DNA of 64,000 bases from positions 1 through 64,000 of the forward strand of contig CAIRJF010000017.1 of assembly GCA_903878805.1 (NCBI GenBank), in the 5' to 3' direction. Shown here in pieces: positions 43,637 through 52,573 of the stretch. Origin of the DNA: an uncultured Verrucomicrobia subdivision 3 bacterium (lineage in GTDB: Bacteria; Verrucomicrobiota; Verrucomicrobiia; Limisphaerales; UBA11358). The position numbers and the translations under genes are program-made. The notes below the pieces were generated by a model. The model was not told the DNA's origin, made no database searches, and was given only the letters and a program-made list of their open reading frames with translations. How positions within the stretch are numbered: position 1 is the stretch's first letter; each line of letters begins with the position of its first letter.

Positions 43637-43903
43637 ATGGCAAACGCCAAAAAACCTAAACACAAGGCCGCACTGCTCGGCGTCGGCTTGGATTCCGACG
43701 GGCACAAGCGCATTACCACCGGCGATAATTTCACGCTCGTCGGCGGCAGCAACGACACGCACGAGCAGATGATCGAAAAGGCCATCAAAATCAACGAGAA
43801 GCTCAAAGCACGCGGCAAACAACTCGAGACCGTCAGCCGCGAGGAGTTCGACGACATCGCCCACGAGGTTGGGTTGAAAAAGATTGAACCGCGCAAGAAT
43901 TAA
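43637..43903 (+). CDS. hypothetical conserved-looking small protein
   Basis: An 88-residue cytoplasmic protein (ALLGVGLDSDGHKRITTGDN, then IEKAIKINEKLKARGKQLET). I start at the ATG at 43637, after an upstream stretch with no protein character. It is charged and helical at the end and no family is recognised. The photolyase gene begins 4 bp after its stop, so they are likely one transcript. Confidence 0.6.
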   Translation: MANAKKPKHKAALLGVGLDSDGHKRITTGDNFTLVGGSNDTHEQMIEKAIKINEKLKARGKQLETVSREEFDDIAHEVGLKKIEPRKN

Positions 43904-43907
43904 TCGC

Positions 43908-45314
43908 TTGAAGACGGTTCTCCACTGGTTCCGCCGCGATTTACGCGTGAGCGACAACATCGCTTGGACCGAAGCGGCCAAGCGCGCGGAGACGGTCGTG
44001 CCCGTTTTCATTTTTGAAGATGCCTTTCGCACCGGCCCGGACGTGGGCGCGGCGCGTTTGGCCTTTCTCCTGCAATCCGTCGAGTCGCTGCGCAAAAATC
44101 TGGCCGAGCTGGGACACACGCTCGTTATCCGTTGCGGCAAGTCCGAGGAGATTTTGCCCGCGCTGGCGAAAGAAGTCGGCGCGCAATGTGTCTTTGCCAA
44201 CAAACGTTACGAGCCTTATACGCAAAAGCGCGATGAACGCATCACGCAGGCGTTGCTGAAAGTCGGTGTGGGCTTCGAGCTGTTCAAAGATGCCGTCGTG
44301 TGGGAAGAAGCCGAAGTGCTCAACCTGTCCGGCAAACCTTACACGGTCTTCACGCCGTATTCCAAAGCGTGGAAGGCCAAGCCGGTGCCCGCACCCGTCG
44401 GAAAAATCGGCCCGCGCAAATCGGCCAGCGGAAATTATCCCAGCGATGCGTTGCCAGCATCGCCGGACGCGGTTGGTTATCCGCTGACGCAAACAATTCC
44501 CGCTGGTGGCGAACGCGCGGCTTTGGAATTGTTGCGCAAGTTCATGGCGGGACCGGTTTACAGTTACACGACGAACCGAAATTTTCCCGCGCTGGACGGC
44601 GGTTCCAACTTGTCGCCGCATCTCCGCGCTGGGACGATTGGCATTCGCACCATCATCGCCGAGTTGAACAAGGCAAAGGCCAAAGACGTGGGCGCGGAGG
44701 CGTTGAAAAGCTGCGAGACGTTTTTGAATGAACTCATCTGGCGCGAGTTTTACGCGCAGGTGTTGCACAACTTTCCGCACGTCACGCAAGGCGCCTTTCG
44801 TCCCGAATACGACCAGCTCAAATGGTCGGACCACGAAGAACATTTCAAGGCTTGGTGTGAAGGGCGCACGGGTTATCCCATCGTGGACGCGGCGATGCGT
44901 TGTCTAAACGCCACCGGCACGATGCACAACCGGCTGCGCATGATCGTGGCGATGTTTCTCACGAAAGATTTGCTCATCAACTGGCAGCAGGGCGAACGTT
45001 ATTTCATGCGCCAACTCGTGGACGGCGACATGGCGGCGAACAACGGCGGTTGGCAGTGGAGTGCGGGCACGGGCACGGACGCCGCGCCGTATTTCCGCAT
45101 CTTTAATCCGGTGTCGCAGGCGGAGAAGTTTGACGCGGGCGGAAAATTTGTGCGCCGCTGGATTCCTGAACTGAAAGATTTTCCCGACGATTTGATTCAG
45201 CAGCCGTGGGAAAATCCGTTGCTCCTCTCGAAATCAAAATATCCGCAGCGCATCGTCCTGCACGAGGAACAGCGCGAAAAATGTCTCGCGATGTTCAAGG
45301 CCGTTAAAGGGTGA
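43908..45314 (+). CDS. phrB: deoxyribodipyrimidine photo-lyase
   Basis: This enzyme splits UV-induced pyrimidine dimers using blue light. About 468 residues from a TTG at 43908, since LKTVLHWFRRDLRVSDN is the family opening; a TTG at 43884 is possible. The antenna-binding domain (residues 1-130) and the FAD domain are intact, with TGYPIVDAAMRCLNATGTMH, NRLRMIVAMFLTKDLLINW and GDMAANNGGWQWSAGTGTDA. It is a CPD class I photolyase by these motifs. Confidence 0.95.
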   Translation: MKTVLHWFRRDLRVSDNIAWTEAAKRAETVVPVFIFEDAFRTGPDVGAARLAFLLQSVESLRKNLAELGHTLVIRCGKSEEILPALAKEVGAQCVFANKRYEPYTQKRDERITQALLKVGVGFELFKDAVVWEEAEVLNLSGKPYTVFTPYSKAWKAKPVPAPVGKIGPRKSASGNYPSDALPASPDAVGYPLTQTIPAGGERAALELLRKFMAGPVYSYTTNRNFPALDGGSNLSPHLRAGTIGIRTIIAELNKAKAKDVGAEALKSCETFLNELIWREFYAQVLHNFPHVTQGAFRPEYDQLKWSDHEEHFKAWCEGRTGYPIVDAAMRCLNATGTMHNRLRMIVAMFLTKDLLINWQQGERYFMRQLVDGDMAANNGGWQWSAGTGTDAAPYFRIFNPVSQAEKFDAGGKFVRRWIPELKDFPDDLIQQPWENPLLLSKSKYPQRIVLHEEQREKCLAMFKAVKG

Positions 45315-45389
45315 CTTTGTTTGCAGCCGGCAAAATTTATTGCCATGCTTGCGGAATACAATTTACCAAAAATGCTTTCCGCCAATTTC

Positions 45390-46175
45390 ATGATTAAATA
45401 TTGGATCATCCCGGCGATGTTGGGATTTTTTCTGGGTTGGAACAGTCTGGCGGCTGACCTCACGATCACCAATTCGCCCGCTCCCTTTGATTTTGCTACG
45501 CCCAAAGTTTTGACGGGCAAGCTTTACGAAATCGGTTCACATCGTCAGAAATTGCTCTTCAACTTCCGGCGCACGGCGGAACGGTCTGGTTCCACGGTCC
45601 GGGTCGAACGGAAGTTTTTTTGTCCTGACGGTTCGCTGGCGGCGGCAGAAAATGTTGTCTATGAATCGGGCCAGTTTGCCTCGCTGCAGATGAAGGAATT
45701 TCAGGCGAACGTCTCCGGAGCCATAGAAGTCGTGCCTGACTCAAAAAAAACGGGGCAATCAAAACTCATTGTCAGCTACGACCACGGTCTGAATCCGCCG
45801 AAAGGCGATCCGCAAATTTTTTATCCGGACACCGTGCAGGACGATAATCTTTACACCTTCATGATGAATCACTGGGATGAACTGATGCGCGGCGACAGTG
45901 TTAAGTTCAAGTTTGTCGCGCTGGAATGGAAACGCACGTTCGGTTTCCGTCTGGTCAAAATCTGCGAGTGTGTGCAGGACGGAACACCTTTGGTGCAGAT
46001 CAAAATGGAGCCGTCAAATATCTTCGTGGCGCAGCTGGTAAATCCGCTGATCTTCACCGTGGAAAAAGCCGAGCCGCATCGCATCATCAGCTATATCGGG
46101 CGCACCACGCCGCGTATCAAGAGGGGCAAAAACTGGAAGTATCTGGATGCCGAAACGGTGTTTGACTGGAAATAA
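45390..46175 (+). CDS. hypothetical exported protein
   Basis: About 261 residues from the ATG at 45390, chosen because MIKYWIIPAMLGFFLGWNSL forms a signal peptide; an ATG at 45372 is also in frame. The mature part is beta-rich, with FNFRRTAERSGSTVRVERKF and PSNIFVAQLVNPLIFTVEK. No family recognised and no catalytic motif visible. It follows the photolyase by about 75 bp and meets hisH tail to tail. Confidence 0.6.
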   Translation: MIKYWIIPAMLGFFLGWNSLAADLTITNSPAPFDFATPKVLTGKLYEIGSHRQKLLFNFRRTAERSGSTVRVERKFFCPDGSLAAAENVVYESGQFASLQMKEFQANVSGAIEVVPDSKKTGQSKLIVSYDHGLNPPKGDPQIFYPDTVQDDNLYTFMMNHWDELMRGDSVKFKFVALEWKRTFGFRLVKICECVQDGTPLVQIKMEPSNIFVAQLVNPLIFTVEKAEPHRIISYIGRTTPRIKRGKNWKYLDAETVFDWK

Positions 46176-46196
46176 AATCCGCGCCGGCGCGGGAAT

Positions 46197-46820
46197 TTAT
46201 GCGGCCTTCACGAGATCGTTAAAATTTTTCAGCAGTTGCAGACCAACCTTCTGGCTTTTTTCCGGATGGAATTGTGTGGCGTAAACATTATCGCGCCAGA
46301 CGGACGAGGCAAAATTGTTCCCGTAATTTGTGCGGGTGGCGACGATGGAATCGTCCACTGGCTGCGGATAAAAGCTGTGCACGAAATAAACGTAGCTGCC
46401 GTCCGCGATGCCGCGATAGAGCGGGCAATCAGTCTGCACAATCTCCAATTGGTTCCAGCCGATCTGTGGAATTTTCAATCCATTCTTTTCTGAAAACTTG
46501 ACGACGCTGCCTTGGAAAATACCGAGGCCGGCGGCGCAGGAATTGAATTCTTCGCTCCGTTCAAACAGTGCTTGATAGCCAACGCAGATGCCGAGAAATG
46601 GTTTGCCCGTCTTGATGAAATCTTTGGCCGCTTCGAGCAATTCCTGTTTGCGCAGCGCGTTGATGCAATCGTCGAATGCGCCGACGCCGGGCAGCACGAG
46701 GCCGCGCGCATCGCCGATCTCGTCGGGACGCTGCACGAGCCGCACGTCCGCGCCGACCTTGAGCAGCGACTTGTGGACGCTGCGCAAATTGCCGGAGCCG
46801 TAATCGAGGAGAGCAATCAC
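46197..46820 (-). CDS. hisH: imidazole glycerol phosphate synthase, glutaminase subunit
   Basis: HisH supplies ammonia to HisF in histidine synthesis. The 207-residue class I amidotransferase has DYGSGNLRSVHKSL, VLPGVGAFDDC, the nucleophile Cys in FLGICVGYQALF (Leu-Gly-Met is more usual after the Cys) and the His/Glu pair in QFHPEKSQ. No other his gene is in the window. Confidence 0.95.
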   Translation of the reverse strand: MIALLDYGSGNLRSVHKSLLKVGADVRLVQRPDEIGDARGLVLPGVGAFDDCINALRKQELLEAAKDFIKTGKPFLGICVGYQALFERSEEFNSCAAGLGIFQGSVVKFSEKNGLKIPQIGWNQLEIVQTDCPLYRGIADGSYVYFVHSFYPQPVDDSIVATRTNYGNNFASSVWRDNVYATQFHPEKSQKVGLQLLKNFNDLVKAA

Positions 46821-46877
46821 GCGTTTATTTTAGCCACAGATGAAACTTAAATGAAACACAGATTTTGCGGAGAGACA

Positions 46878-47984
46878 TTATTCCGCTTTCGCCATCTCGC
46901 GTTCGGTCTTCAAACGCAATTGCCCGCACGCGGCGTCGATGTCGCCACCTTTTTCGCGGCGGAGCGTGGCGGTCACGTCCAGTTTCTCCAGCGCGGCAAG
47001 AAAGCGTTCGCAGACTTCTTCAGCGGGGCGCACCCACGGCAAACCCTCGACTTTGTTATACGGAATCAGGTTCACCTTCGCGTAAAGTTTTTTGGCGAGC
47101 GTGGCGAGCGGACGCGTCTGTTCCAGCGAATCGTTGATGCCGGCGATCAAAATATATTCCAGCGTGATCATCCGGCCTTTGACCTTTTGATAATCTTCAC
47201 ACGCGGCGGTCAGTTCGGTGAGCGGATATTTCTTGTTCACGGGCATGATGCGATCGCGCACTTCATCCGTCGCGCCGTGCAGGGAAATGGCGAGGCGAAA
47301 TTGCATCGGCTCGACCGCGAGCTTGCGGATTTGCGGCGCAAGTCCGCTCGTGGAAATGGTGATGCGCCGCGCGCCAATGCCGCCGCCCCACGAAGCGTTC
47401 AACGTTTTCAGCGCCTTGATCAAGTTGTCGTAGTTTGCCAACGGTTCGCCCATGCCCATGACCACGATGTTGTTCACGACGCGGTCGGCCGCCGGCTCGA
47501 CACTTTCTTCCTTTGGCTGCGCAGCGTTCCAGCGTTCAACTGCCAGAATCTGTTCCACGATTTCATGCACGCCGAGATTGCGTCTCCAACCGTCCAGACC
47601 GCTCGCGCAAAAACGGCAGCCGTAGGCGCAACCGACCTGCGTGGAGATGCAGAGCGTGTGGCGGTCGCTCGCCTCGCCGTAAAGCGCGGGATTGGCGGGA
47701 ATCAAAACGCTTTCGATGAATGCGCCGTCGGCCAGCTTCCAGAGAAATTTCTGCGTCGTGTCGCCCGCGCCCTGCTTGCGGGCGAGTTCGAGGATTTGCA
47801 GGGAAAAGTTTTCGCTCAATTTGGCGCGCAGCGTTTTCGGCAGGTTGGACATCGCGTCCCAAGTGGTCGCGCGGCGGGCGTAAAGCCAGTCGAGCAATTG
47901 CGCCACGCGGAAGGCTGGCTCGTTCCAAAATTTGAATTGCGCTTCGATTTCTTCGCGGGTCAGGGATTTGATGTCAGGCAGCAC
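46878..47984 (-). CDS. rlmN: 23S rRNA/tRNA adenine-C2 methyltransferase
   Basis: A 368-residue radical-SAM enzyme that methylates A2503 of 23S rRNA and A37 of some tRNAs. The cluster motif is CAYGCRFCASG; GMGEPLANYDN, RRITISTSGL, RLAISLHGATDEVR and LIPYNKVEGLPWVRP are diagnostic, and a catalytic Cys lies in DAACGQL near the end. The AT-rich gap to hisH contains a CACAGAT-type intergenic repeat. Confidence 0.95.
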   Translation of the reverse strand: MLPDIKSLTREEIEAQFKFWNEPAFRVAQLLDWLYARRATTWDAMSNLPKTLRAKLSENFSLQILELARKQGAGDTTQKFLWKLADGAFIESVLIPANPALYGEASDRHTLCISTQVGCAYGCRFCASGLDGWRRNLGVHEIVEQILAVERWNAAQPKEESVEPAADRVVNNIVVMGMGEPLANYDNLIKALKTLNASWGGGIGARRITISTSGLAPQIRKLAVEPMQFRLAISLHGATDEVRDRIMPVNKKYPLTELTAACEDYQKVKGRMITLEYILIAGINDSLEQTRPLATLAKKLYAKVNLIPYNKVEGLPWVRPAEEVCERFLAALEKLDVTATLRREKGGDIDAACGQLRLKTEREMAKAE

Positions 47985-48055
47985 GCGACCAAGTTAAACG
48001 TCTGCGGGCGGGAAACCAAGCGGGTTAATTATCCAAGCGACGCCAATGAAATAAA

Positions 48056-48493
48056 TCATCTCGTTTTCAGCGCTGACTTTTTTTCAAAAAACTGCTTGCC
48101 GCCGGGCGGACGGATTTGATTTATTTGGCGGCACAAGCCAATGGTTCGGTTCGGTGTCAGTTTGGGCGGGGTTTGTGCTTTACCCGCAAAATGGTCTGAA
48201 GCTTCAGGGTATGAGGCTTTCAGAACGGTGAGGTTTTGTCTTCCGCTCCCGAGGTTTTCCGCGCCAGCTTCGAGGTTATTTTTCTCCCTGTCGAGGTGGC
48301 CGGTTTCGGACTCAAGGTTATTTATCCCGACCTCAAGGTTAAATGGCTGGCCGACGAGGTTTTTTGTTCCGCTCCAAAGGTTATTTGCCACGGACTCGGG
48401 GTTATTTGGCACAAATTCAAGGTTATTTACGCCGCCCACGAGGTTATTTATGACAAATAACCTCATTTTTCCCTCAATAAACCTCATTCCCAC
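48056..48493 (-). CDS. possible heptad-repeat protein over the 21-nt repeat array
   Basis: On the minus strand a 145-codon frame spans the 21-nt repeats and reads as heptads of the NNLExxx type (NNLVGGV, NNLEFVP, NNLWSGT, NNLESET, NNLEAGA and so on). The + strand frame 48141-48632 is equally open and reads RLFxxxS heptads, because 21 is a multiple of three and no frame meets a stop. No ribosome-binding site or homologue decides between them. I keep it only as a possible gene; the array may have a DNA- or RNA-level role. Confidence 0.25.
   Translation of the reverse strand: MGMRFIEGKMRLFVINNLVGGVNNLEFVPNNPESVANNLWSGTKNLVGQPFNLEVGINNLESETGHLDREKNNLEAGAENLGSGRQNLTVLKASYPEASDHFAGKAQTPPKLTPNRTIGLCRQINQIRPPGGKQFFEKKSALKTR
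48230..48460 (+). repeat. eleven tandem 21-nt repeats ending in an inverted copy
   Basis: Units start at 48230 and recur every 21 nt to 48440. Consensus is (G/A)AGGTTATTT followed by about 10 variable bases ending in C. The last unit is followed by AAATAACCTC, a perfect 10-bp inverted match to its own GAGGTTATTT with spacer ATGAC. The units are contiguous and vary mainly in their second half. Confidence 0.9.
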
Positions 48494-48793
48494 GATAGAC
48501 TTGTCTAATTTTAAGTCAAATAAGGCCAGAAACCCCTTTTTTCACCATTTTTCTATGAAATTCCACCCTTTCCTTGGCGGATTACCTGCCAAAGAAAACC
48601 AAAGCAAAACTGAACCAAAAACAAACAAATGACCGAACACATCAAGAACTACAACCACACACAAAACTATGCCAAATCAACCTTACTTCACCGCAAATGT
48701 ATTTCCGTGGTGTTACGCCGTAGGTTTTTAACGGCAATTATTTTATCTGGGCATCAGTAGTGCCATCAAGTCAGCTTTGAAAACAATACGAAG
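48494..48793. other. AT-rich gene-free stretch
   Basis: Nothing convincing is seen between the repeat array and the pseudopilin gene. A 43-codon frame (48629-48760, + strand) is open but has no family or ribosome-binding site, and the A-rich run near 48590-48640 looks non-coding. Confidence 0.4.
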
Positions 48794-49651
48794 CTAGTCG
48801 TTTAGCTGTTTCATCGCATTTTGGATGCGGTCATAATCTGGCATTTCTCCCGAATCAACAGGCTGACCAAAAAACGAGAAAACTTTTGGTGTTTTCCAAT
48901 GCCAGCGTTCAACATGACCGTCGGCAAATGAGAGATTGCCACCTTGAGCATGCCGATCCGCTGGCAAATCCCACCAAGTATATTGGGAAAGCCAAAATAC
49001 TGGTGAGTTTATTGGTGGATTGCCAAACTGCGCATCTGTAATCGAACCTTCGCTTTCATCGATGAAAACAAAAAGTTCACTTGGTATGGGATGACGAATT
49101 TGCGTAAACCTTTTCCAAGCCGGAATATTTACAAAATAAAATGCGTCATATTCAGGATAGCCATTCACTGACTGGCTCATATTGTAGCTACGCCAGCGAA
49201 GTTGAGGCAGCGGTTGACCGTTCGGTGTTTCTTGCGTCGAACGATCAGCAGGGCAATGATAAATCTGAATTGATGTATTATACTGAAACAACATGCCATT
49301 AACGATGTTGTCGGCATTGGTTTCCGTTCGTTCGTCTTGACCTAAAACCCATGAGCTTCCGGTGCGGTTTTGATTGTTGGTAGTGCCGAAAACGTAAACA
49401 GAATTGTTTGGCACAAGAAAATCGTTGTTGTCGGTTGCATACAAGTGCCAGCATAAACTTAATTGCTTTAGATTGTTCAAACACGCGATGGTTTGCGCCC
49501 GCTCCTTGGCTTTGCTCAACGCGGGCAGCAACATTGCCGCCAAAATCGCGATGATGGCGATGACCACGAGGAGTTCAATCAACGTGAAACCGTTGCGGGA
49601 ACGGCGGCAGGAAATTGAATCTGGAATCGGATTCGGCATGGCTGCTTGCAA
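48794..49651 (-). CDS. pseudopilin-like secreted protein with type II secretion leader
   Basis: About 285 residues (281 if the ATG at 49639 is used). The leader ends RRSRNG before [20 protein letters not shown], followed by [20 protein letters not shown]. The body contains a paired-Cys NYHCPADRS-like region and the carboxyl-terminal [13 protein letters not shown] motif, the H-X9-DG type ending of the family. It is the second such protein in the window (the other at 9729) with only the leader region in common. Its role is unknown. Confidence 0.8.
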   Translation of the reverse strand: MQAAMPNPIPDSISCRRSRNGFTLIELLVVIAIIAILAAMLLPALSKAKERAQTIACLNNLKQLSLCWHLYATDNNDFLVPNNSVYVFGTTNNQNRTGSSWVLGQDERTETNADNIVNGMLFQYNTSIQIYHCPADRSTQETPNGQPLPQLRWRSYNMSQSVNGYPEYDAFYFVNIPAWKRFTQIRHPIPSELFVFIDESEGSITDAQFGNPPINSPVFWLSQYTWWDLPADRHAQGGNLSFADGHVERWHWKTPKVFSFFGQPVDSGEMPDYDRIQNAMKQLND

Positions 49652-49688
49652 TTGAAGTTATGCCGAACCGCCGCCAGCGCAACTGAAA

Positions 49689-50705
49689 TCAATACGTTAG
49701 CATCTCCAGTTCGCGCAGCCCTTTTTCGGTCAACTGCCAGCGGCTGCCGTGCTGGATGACGAGGCGGCGACACGGATGCGCGCGATATTCCGCTTCGTTG
49801 ACGGAAATTAGTTGAAACTTCCCCGCGCCCTTGATCTCGGACGCGGCGCGCGGCAGGAGCGCAAAGGGAACGGCGTTGTAATTGAGCGCGATCTCGTAAC
49901 CGGCCACGCCTTCCTTATCCGCCTTGGGATTTTTCAGGACAAGCGGCGCGTAGCGTTTGAGGTAGGGAAAATTCGTCGCGCGCACGAGCACGCGGCAAAG
50001 TTCCGTCTGACTGCGCAGAAACGTGAGCAGGCTGAACGGCTTCGCGGGATTGTGTTCGCCGAGCAGGATGTCGCGCGGGTCAAGGCCGTCGAGGTTCTGG
50101 CCGTTCCATTCGCCGTGGTCGTTGCGTTCGCCCGCGCCGAATTTTTTGAACCACGTGGCGTAGTTGTCGTTGACGAGCACGTTGAGTTCAAAGTGGACGT
50201 GCGCGCGTTCTTTGCCGATGCGTTCGCTCGTGTTCGACGTGCGACCCATGGTGGCGAGGACCTGACCGGCGCGAACGGACTGGCCAGCGGTCACGCTCGT
50301 GACGCTCAAATGCGCGTAGAGCGAATAAATTTCGATCCCTTCGATGACGTGGCGGATGATGACGTATTTGCCGTAGTTGGAAAGTCCGGCCTTCGTGTTG
50401 ACATACATCACCGTGCCGTCGGCGGTAGCCATGACGGGGTCGGTCGGCTCGCCCGCGCGGTCAGTGTGCTGGTGAAGGATGTCGAGGCCTTCGTGCATCT
50501 GCCAGCCATCGCTGCGCACACAGCCGAAACTGCCGCTCGTCCACGATTTGTCGGGCGCGGTGGGCGCGAGAAATTTTGTCTCGCCGCCGATTTCGTAAAG
50601 CGCGTGGTTGGCCGTGGGAAATTGAAACGGCGTCTGCGCGGACAAATTTGAATTGAACGCGCTGAAAATAATTCCCACCAGCGCGGCGCGGCGTGAAAAC
50701 TTCAT
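49689..50705 (-). CDS. M23-family metallopeptidase (LytM domain), exported
   Basis: A 338-residue exported protein. The signal peptide covers residues 1-23. The M23 domain at about 60-185 has the zinc ligands in MHEGLDI (His-x-x-x-Asp) and HVHFEL (His-x-His), with KYVIIRHVIEGIEIYSLYAH between. These enzymes cut peptidoglycan cross-links or act as activators of amidases. The carboxyl 130 residues end in a winged-helix-like stretch (RLVIQHGSRWQLTEKGLREL). Its start overlaps the upstream lipoprotein's stop by 4 bp. Confidence 0.85.
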   Translation of the reverse strand: MKFSRRAALVGIIFSAFNSNLSAQTPFQFPTANHALYEIGGETKFLAPTAPDKSWTSGSFGCVRSDGWQMHEGLDILHQHTDRAGEPTDPVMATADGTVMYVNTKAGLSNYGKYVIIRHVIEGIEIYSLYAHLSVTSVTAGQSVRAGQVLATMGRTSNTSERIGKERAHVHFELNVLVNDNYATWFKKFGAGERNDHGEWNGQNLDGLDPRDILLGEHNPAKPFSLLTFLRSQTELCRVLVRATNFPYLKRYAPLVLKNPKADKEGVAGYEIALNYNAVPFALLPRAASEIKGAGKFQLISVNEAEYRAHPCRRLVIQHGSRWQLTEKGLRELEMLTY

Positions 50706-51238
50706 TTCATTTTCCCCGAGGCAATTTTTTTAGCCATGTTGTTCAGGCCGGTGACGAGCTGGCTGGCTTCTTCGTGCGAGGCGTCGGGCGTGAAGGCAAA
50801 CACGCCGCCCGTGATGCGACGTGTGATGATGGGCGCGGCGAGCCACCGACCGTTGGTGACGCTTTCACTCCACTGGCCGAAGATGACGAAATGTTTTCCC
50901 TGGTAGGCCGAGGTGTATTGCTCAAGCGAATAGGTTCCCAGCTCGTCAAATTTCACCTCGACCGCGTAGCCGACCGGCGAGTCGAGCAGGCTGGCCCGGA
51001 CGATGTTGGCCTCGGTCAGCGCTGGCTCGGTGTTGATGGTCACCAGCACCGGGTTGGAGCGGATGACGGACACGGTCTCGCCGGAGCCGGGCAACTGCCC
51101 GCTGTTCTCAACGTAGAAACGCAAGGTGCCAAGATGCTTGGCCTGACTGTCCTTGTCCGACTGGCAGCCGCACACCGCCGCGATCAGGGCGATGGCGGCC
51201 AGCAAATAAAGATTGAAACTCCGTGCATAAAAATTCAT
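50702..51238 (-). CDS. lipoprotein with a SecDF-P1-head-like domain
   Basis: From the ATG at 51238, 178 residues with signal peptide and lipobox (AAVCGC, Cys at about 23). The mature part, especially YSLEQYTSAYQGKHFVIFGQ, then LAAPIITRRITGGVFAFTPD and EEASQLVTGLN, resembles the P1 head subdomain of SecD, which helps release exported proteins. A free lipoprotein version of this domain is unusual. It is translationally coupled to the M23 peptidase gene. Confidence 0.65.
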   Translation of the reverse strand: MNFYARSFNLYLLAAIALIAAVCGCQSDKDSQAKHLGTLRFYVENSGQLPGSGETVSVIRSNPVLVTINTEPALTEANIVRASLLDSPVGYAVEVKFDELGTYSLEQYTSAYQGKHFVIFGQWSESVTNGRWLAAPIITRRITGGVFAFTPDASHEEASQLVTGLNNMAKKIASGKMK

Positions 51239-51284
51239 AGTGGCGCACACAAAATCGCAACCAACAAAAAAAAGTAAAGACGAT

Positions 51285-51392
51285 ATGGGACAACAATCCA
51301 ACAAGACCGAACACAAGAAACGCCGCAAGGCCTACATCAAACGCAAAAAGGCCGTCATCAAGGCCAAAGTTGCCGCGAAGAAAAAGGGCTGA
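51285..51392 (+). CDS. 35-residue highly basic protein
   Basis: A short frame opens at the ATG at 51285 (MGQQSNKTEHKKRRKAYIKR and then a Lys/Ala-rich tail ending KKKG). Eighteen of 35 residues are Lys, Arg or His. It has a convincing terminator 20 bp after its stop and a promoter-sized gap before it, divergent from the lipoprotein gene. Such small basic proteins are often ribosome- or nucleic-acid-associated; that role is inferred from composition only. Confidence 0.55.
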   Translation: MGQQSNKTEHKKRRKAYIKRKKAVIKAKVAAKKKG

Positions 51393-51411
51393 ACCACGTT
51401 TGAAAGCATTG

Positions 51412-51443
51412 AAGGCCGTCTGCGGACGGCCTTTTTTATTTTT
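51412..51443 (+). terminator. terminator after the basic small protein
   Basis: AAGGCCGTC (51412-51420), loop TGCG, GACGGCCTT (51425-51433), then TTTTTATTTTT. It is a textbook factor-independent terminator and supports real transcription of the 35-codon gene. Confidence 0.9.
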
Positions 51444-51476
51444 ACACGGGAGCAAAACTGGCGCGCCACTTTTGTT

Positions 51477-52442
51477 TCAAGCCGGACGTTGCGGCACGCT
51501 CGTCGAGTAAAGCAGCCGCCCCTGGTCGTCAATCATCCGCACATCCATTTTTTCCGCCGCCAGCGCCACGGTGGTGAAACCGGAGCAGGCGCGGGCAAAT
51601 TTCGTATGCGGCGTGTTGACCGTCGGGCGGAACTGCGAACCGGCGCCAGTGCAGAAAAAATTCAGCGCGCCCGCCTGCAAATGCTGGAGGTCGTGGTCGT
51701 GGCCGTTGAAATACGCCTGGACCTTGTGTTCTTGCAACAGCGGCAAGATGACGTCCACCAGTTCAACCGTGTCGCCGTGGCCGCCGCCGGAATAAATCGG
51801 ATGATGACCGATGACGATTTTCCATTGTGCCTTGGACGCGGCCAACACGGCTTTGAACCACACCAGTTGTTTCGGCACGTCCTGCGTGATGACCTTGGCG
51901 CGCGTTTTCTCACCGCTCAAAACCGAGTAATAGCTTTTGATCATCGGCGTCGTGTCAATGTAGAAAAAATCAGCCGTGGTCGCCGCATCCACTTGCAAAG
52001 TCTGGACGAAGTAGCGCGCGGGCATGTTCCAGCGCTTGCTGGTTTTGGCGTATTCGAGCTGCGCGTCGCAGTTGCCATGGTAATCATGATTGCCGAGAAT
52101 CACCTGCCACGGCACTTGCAACGACGGCGCGGCATAAACATTTTCAAACGAACTTTGCCATTGCGGGTCGTCCACCGCCGCCACGCCGTCCTCGTAAAAA
52201 TTGTCGCCGACGGAAACGATGAACTTCGGCTTCATCGCCTGTGCGGCCACGGCCATTTGCGCGGCCACATCCCGCTGATCCTGTTCCCCGTTGCGTCCCC
52301 AATCGCCGAAGATGATGAAGTTGAGCGCTTCAGATTTTGCCTCCGACGCGAGCAACTGGCGCGGCAACAGCGAACTGGCGGCGGCCGTTGACGCGGTGGC
52401 GACGAACAGGGTGCGGACAAACTGGCGGCGAGTCTGTTTCAT
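51477..52442 (-). CDS. Tat-exported metallophosphoesterase (ACP5/purple acid phosphatase-like)
   Basis: A 321-residue protein with a twin-arginine signal (MKQTRRQFVRTLFVATAST). The dinuclear metal motifs are complete: FGDWG, VSVGDNFYEDG, LGNHDYHGN, VIGHHPIYSGGGHG and FNGHDHD. The NFYEDG and GHHPIYS segments resemble tartrate-resistant acid phosphatase. It probably frees phosphate from organic esters in the periplasm. Confidence 0.88.
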   Translation of the reverse strand: MKQTRRQFVRTLFVATASTAAASSLLPRQLLASEAKSEALNFIIFGDWGRNGEQDQRDVAAQMAVAAQAMKPKFIVSVGDNFYEDGVAAVDDPQWQSSFENVYAAPSLQVPWQVILGNHDYHGNCDAQLEYAKTSKRWNMPARYFVQTLQVDAATTADFFYIDTTPMIKSYYSVLSGEKTRAKVITQDVPKQLVWFKAVLAASKAQWKIVIGHHPIYSGGGHGDTVELVDVILPLLQEHKVQAYFNGHDHDLQHLQAGALNFFCTGAGSQFRPTVNTPHTKFARACSGFTTVALAAEKMDVRMIDDQGRLLYSTSVPQRPA

Positions 52443-52573
52443 AATCGTGGCTTCAGACTACTCCGCCGGATTTCGCGCCGAAACATTTTTTTCAGTTACA
52501 AAATGGTGACGGACACTTTGCCGGCGTCTTTCCGCTTGAGTTTCGCGCACAAGCTGATTAATTGAGTCATTAA

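Noticed and set aside
48230-48460. CRISPR array
   Set aside because: Units are contiguous 21-mers with variable halves and no constant repeat plus unique spacer of 30-40 nt, and no cas gene is near.
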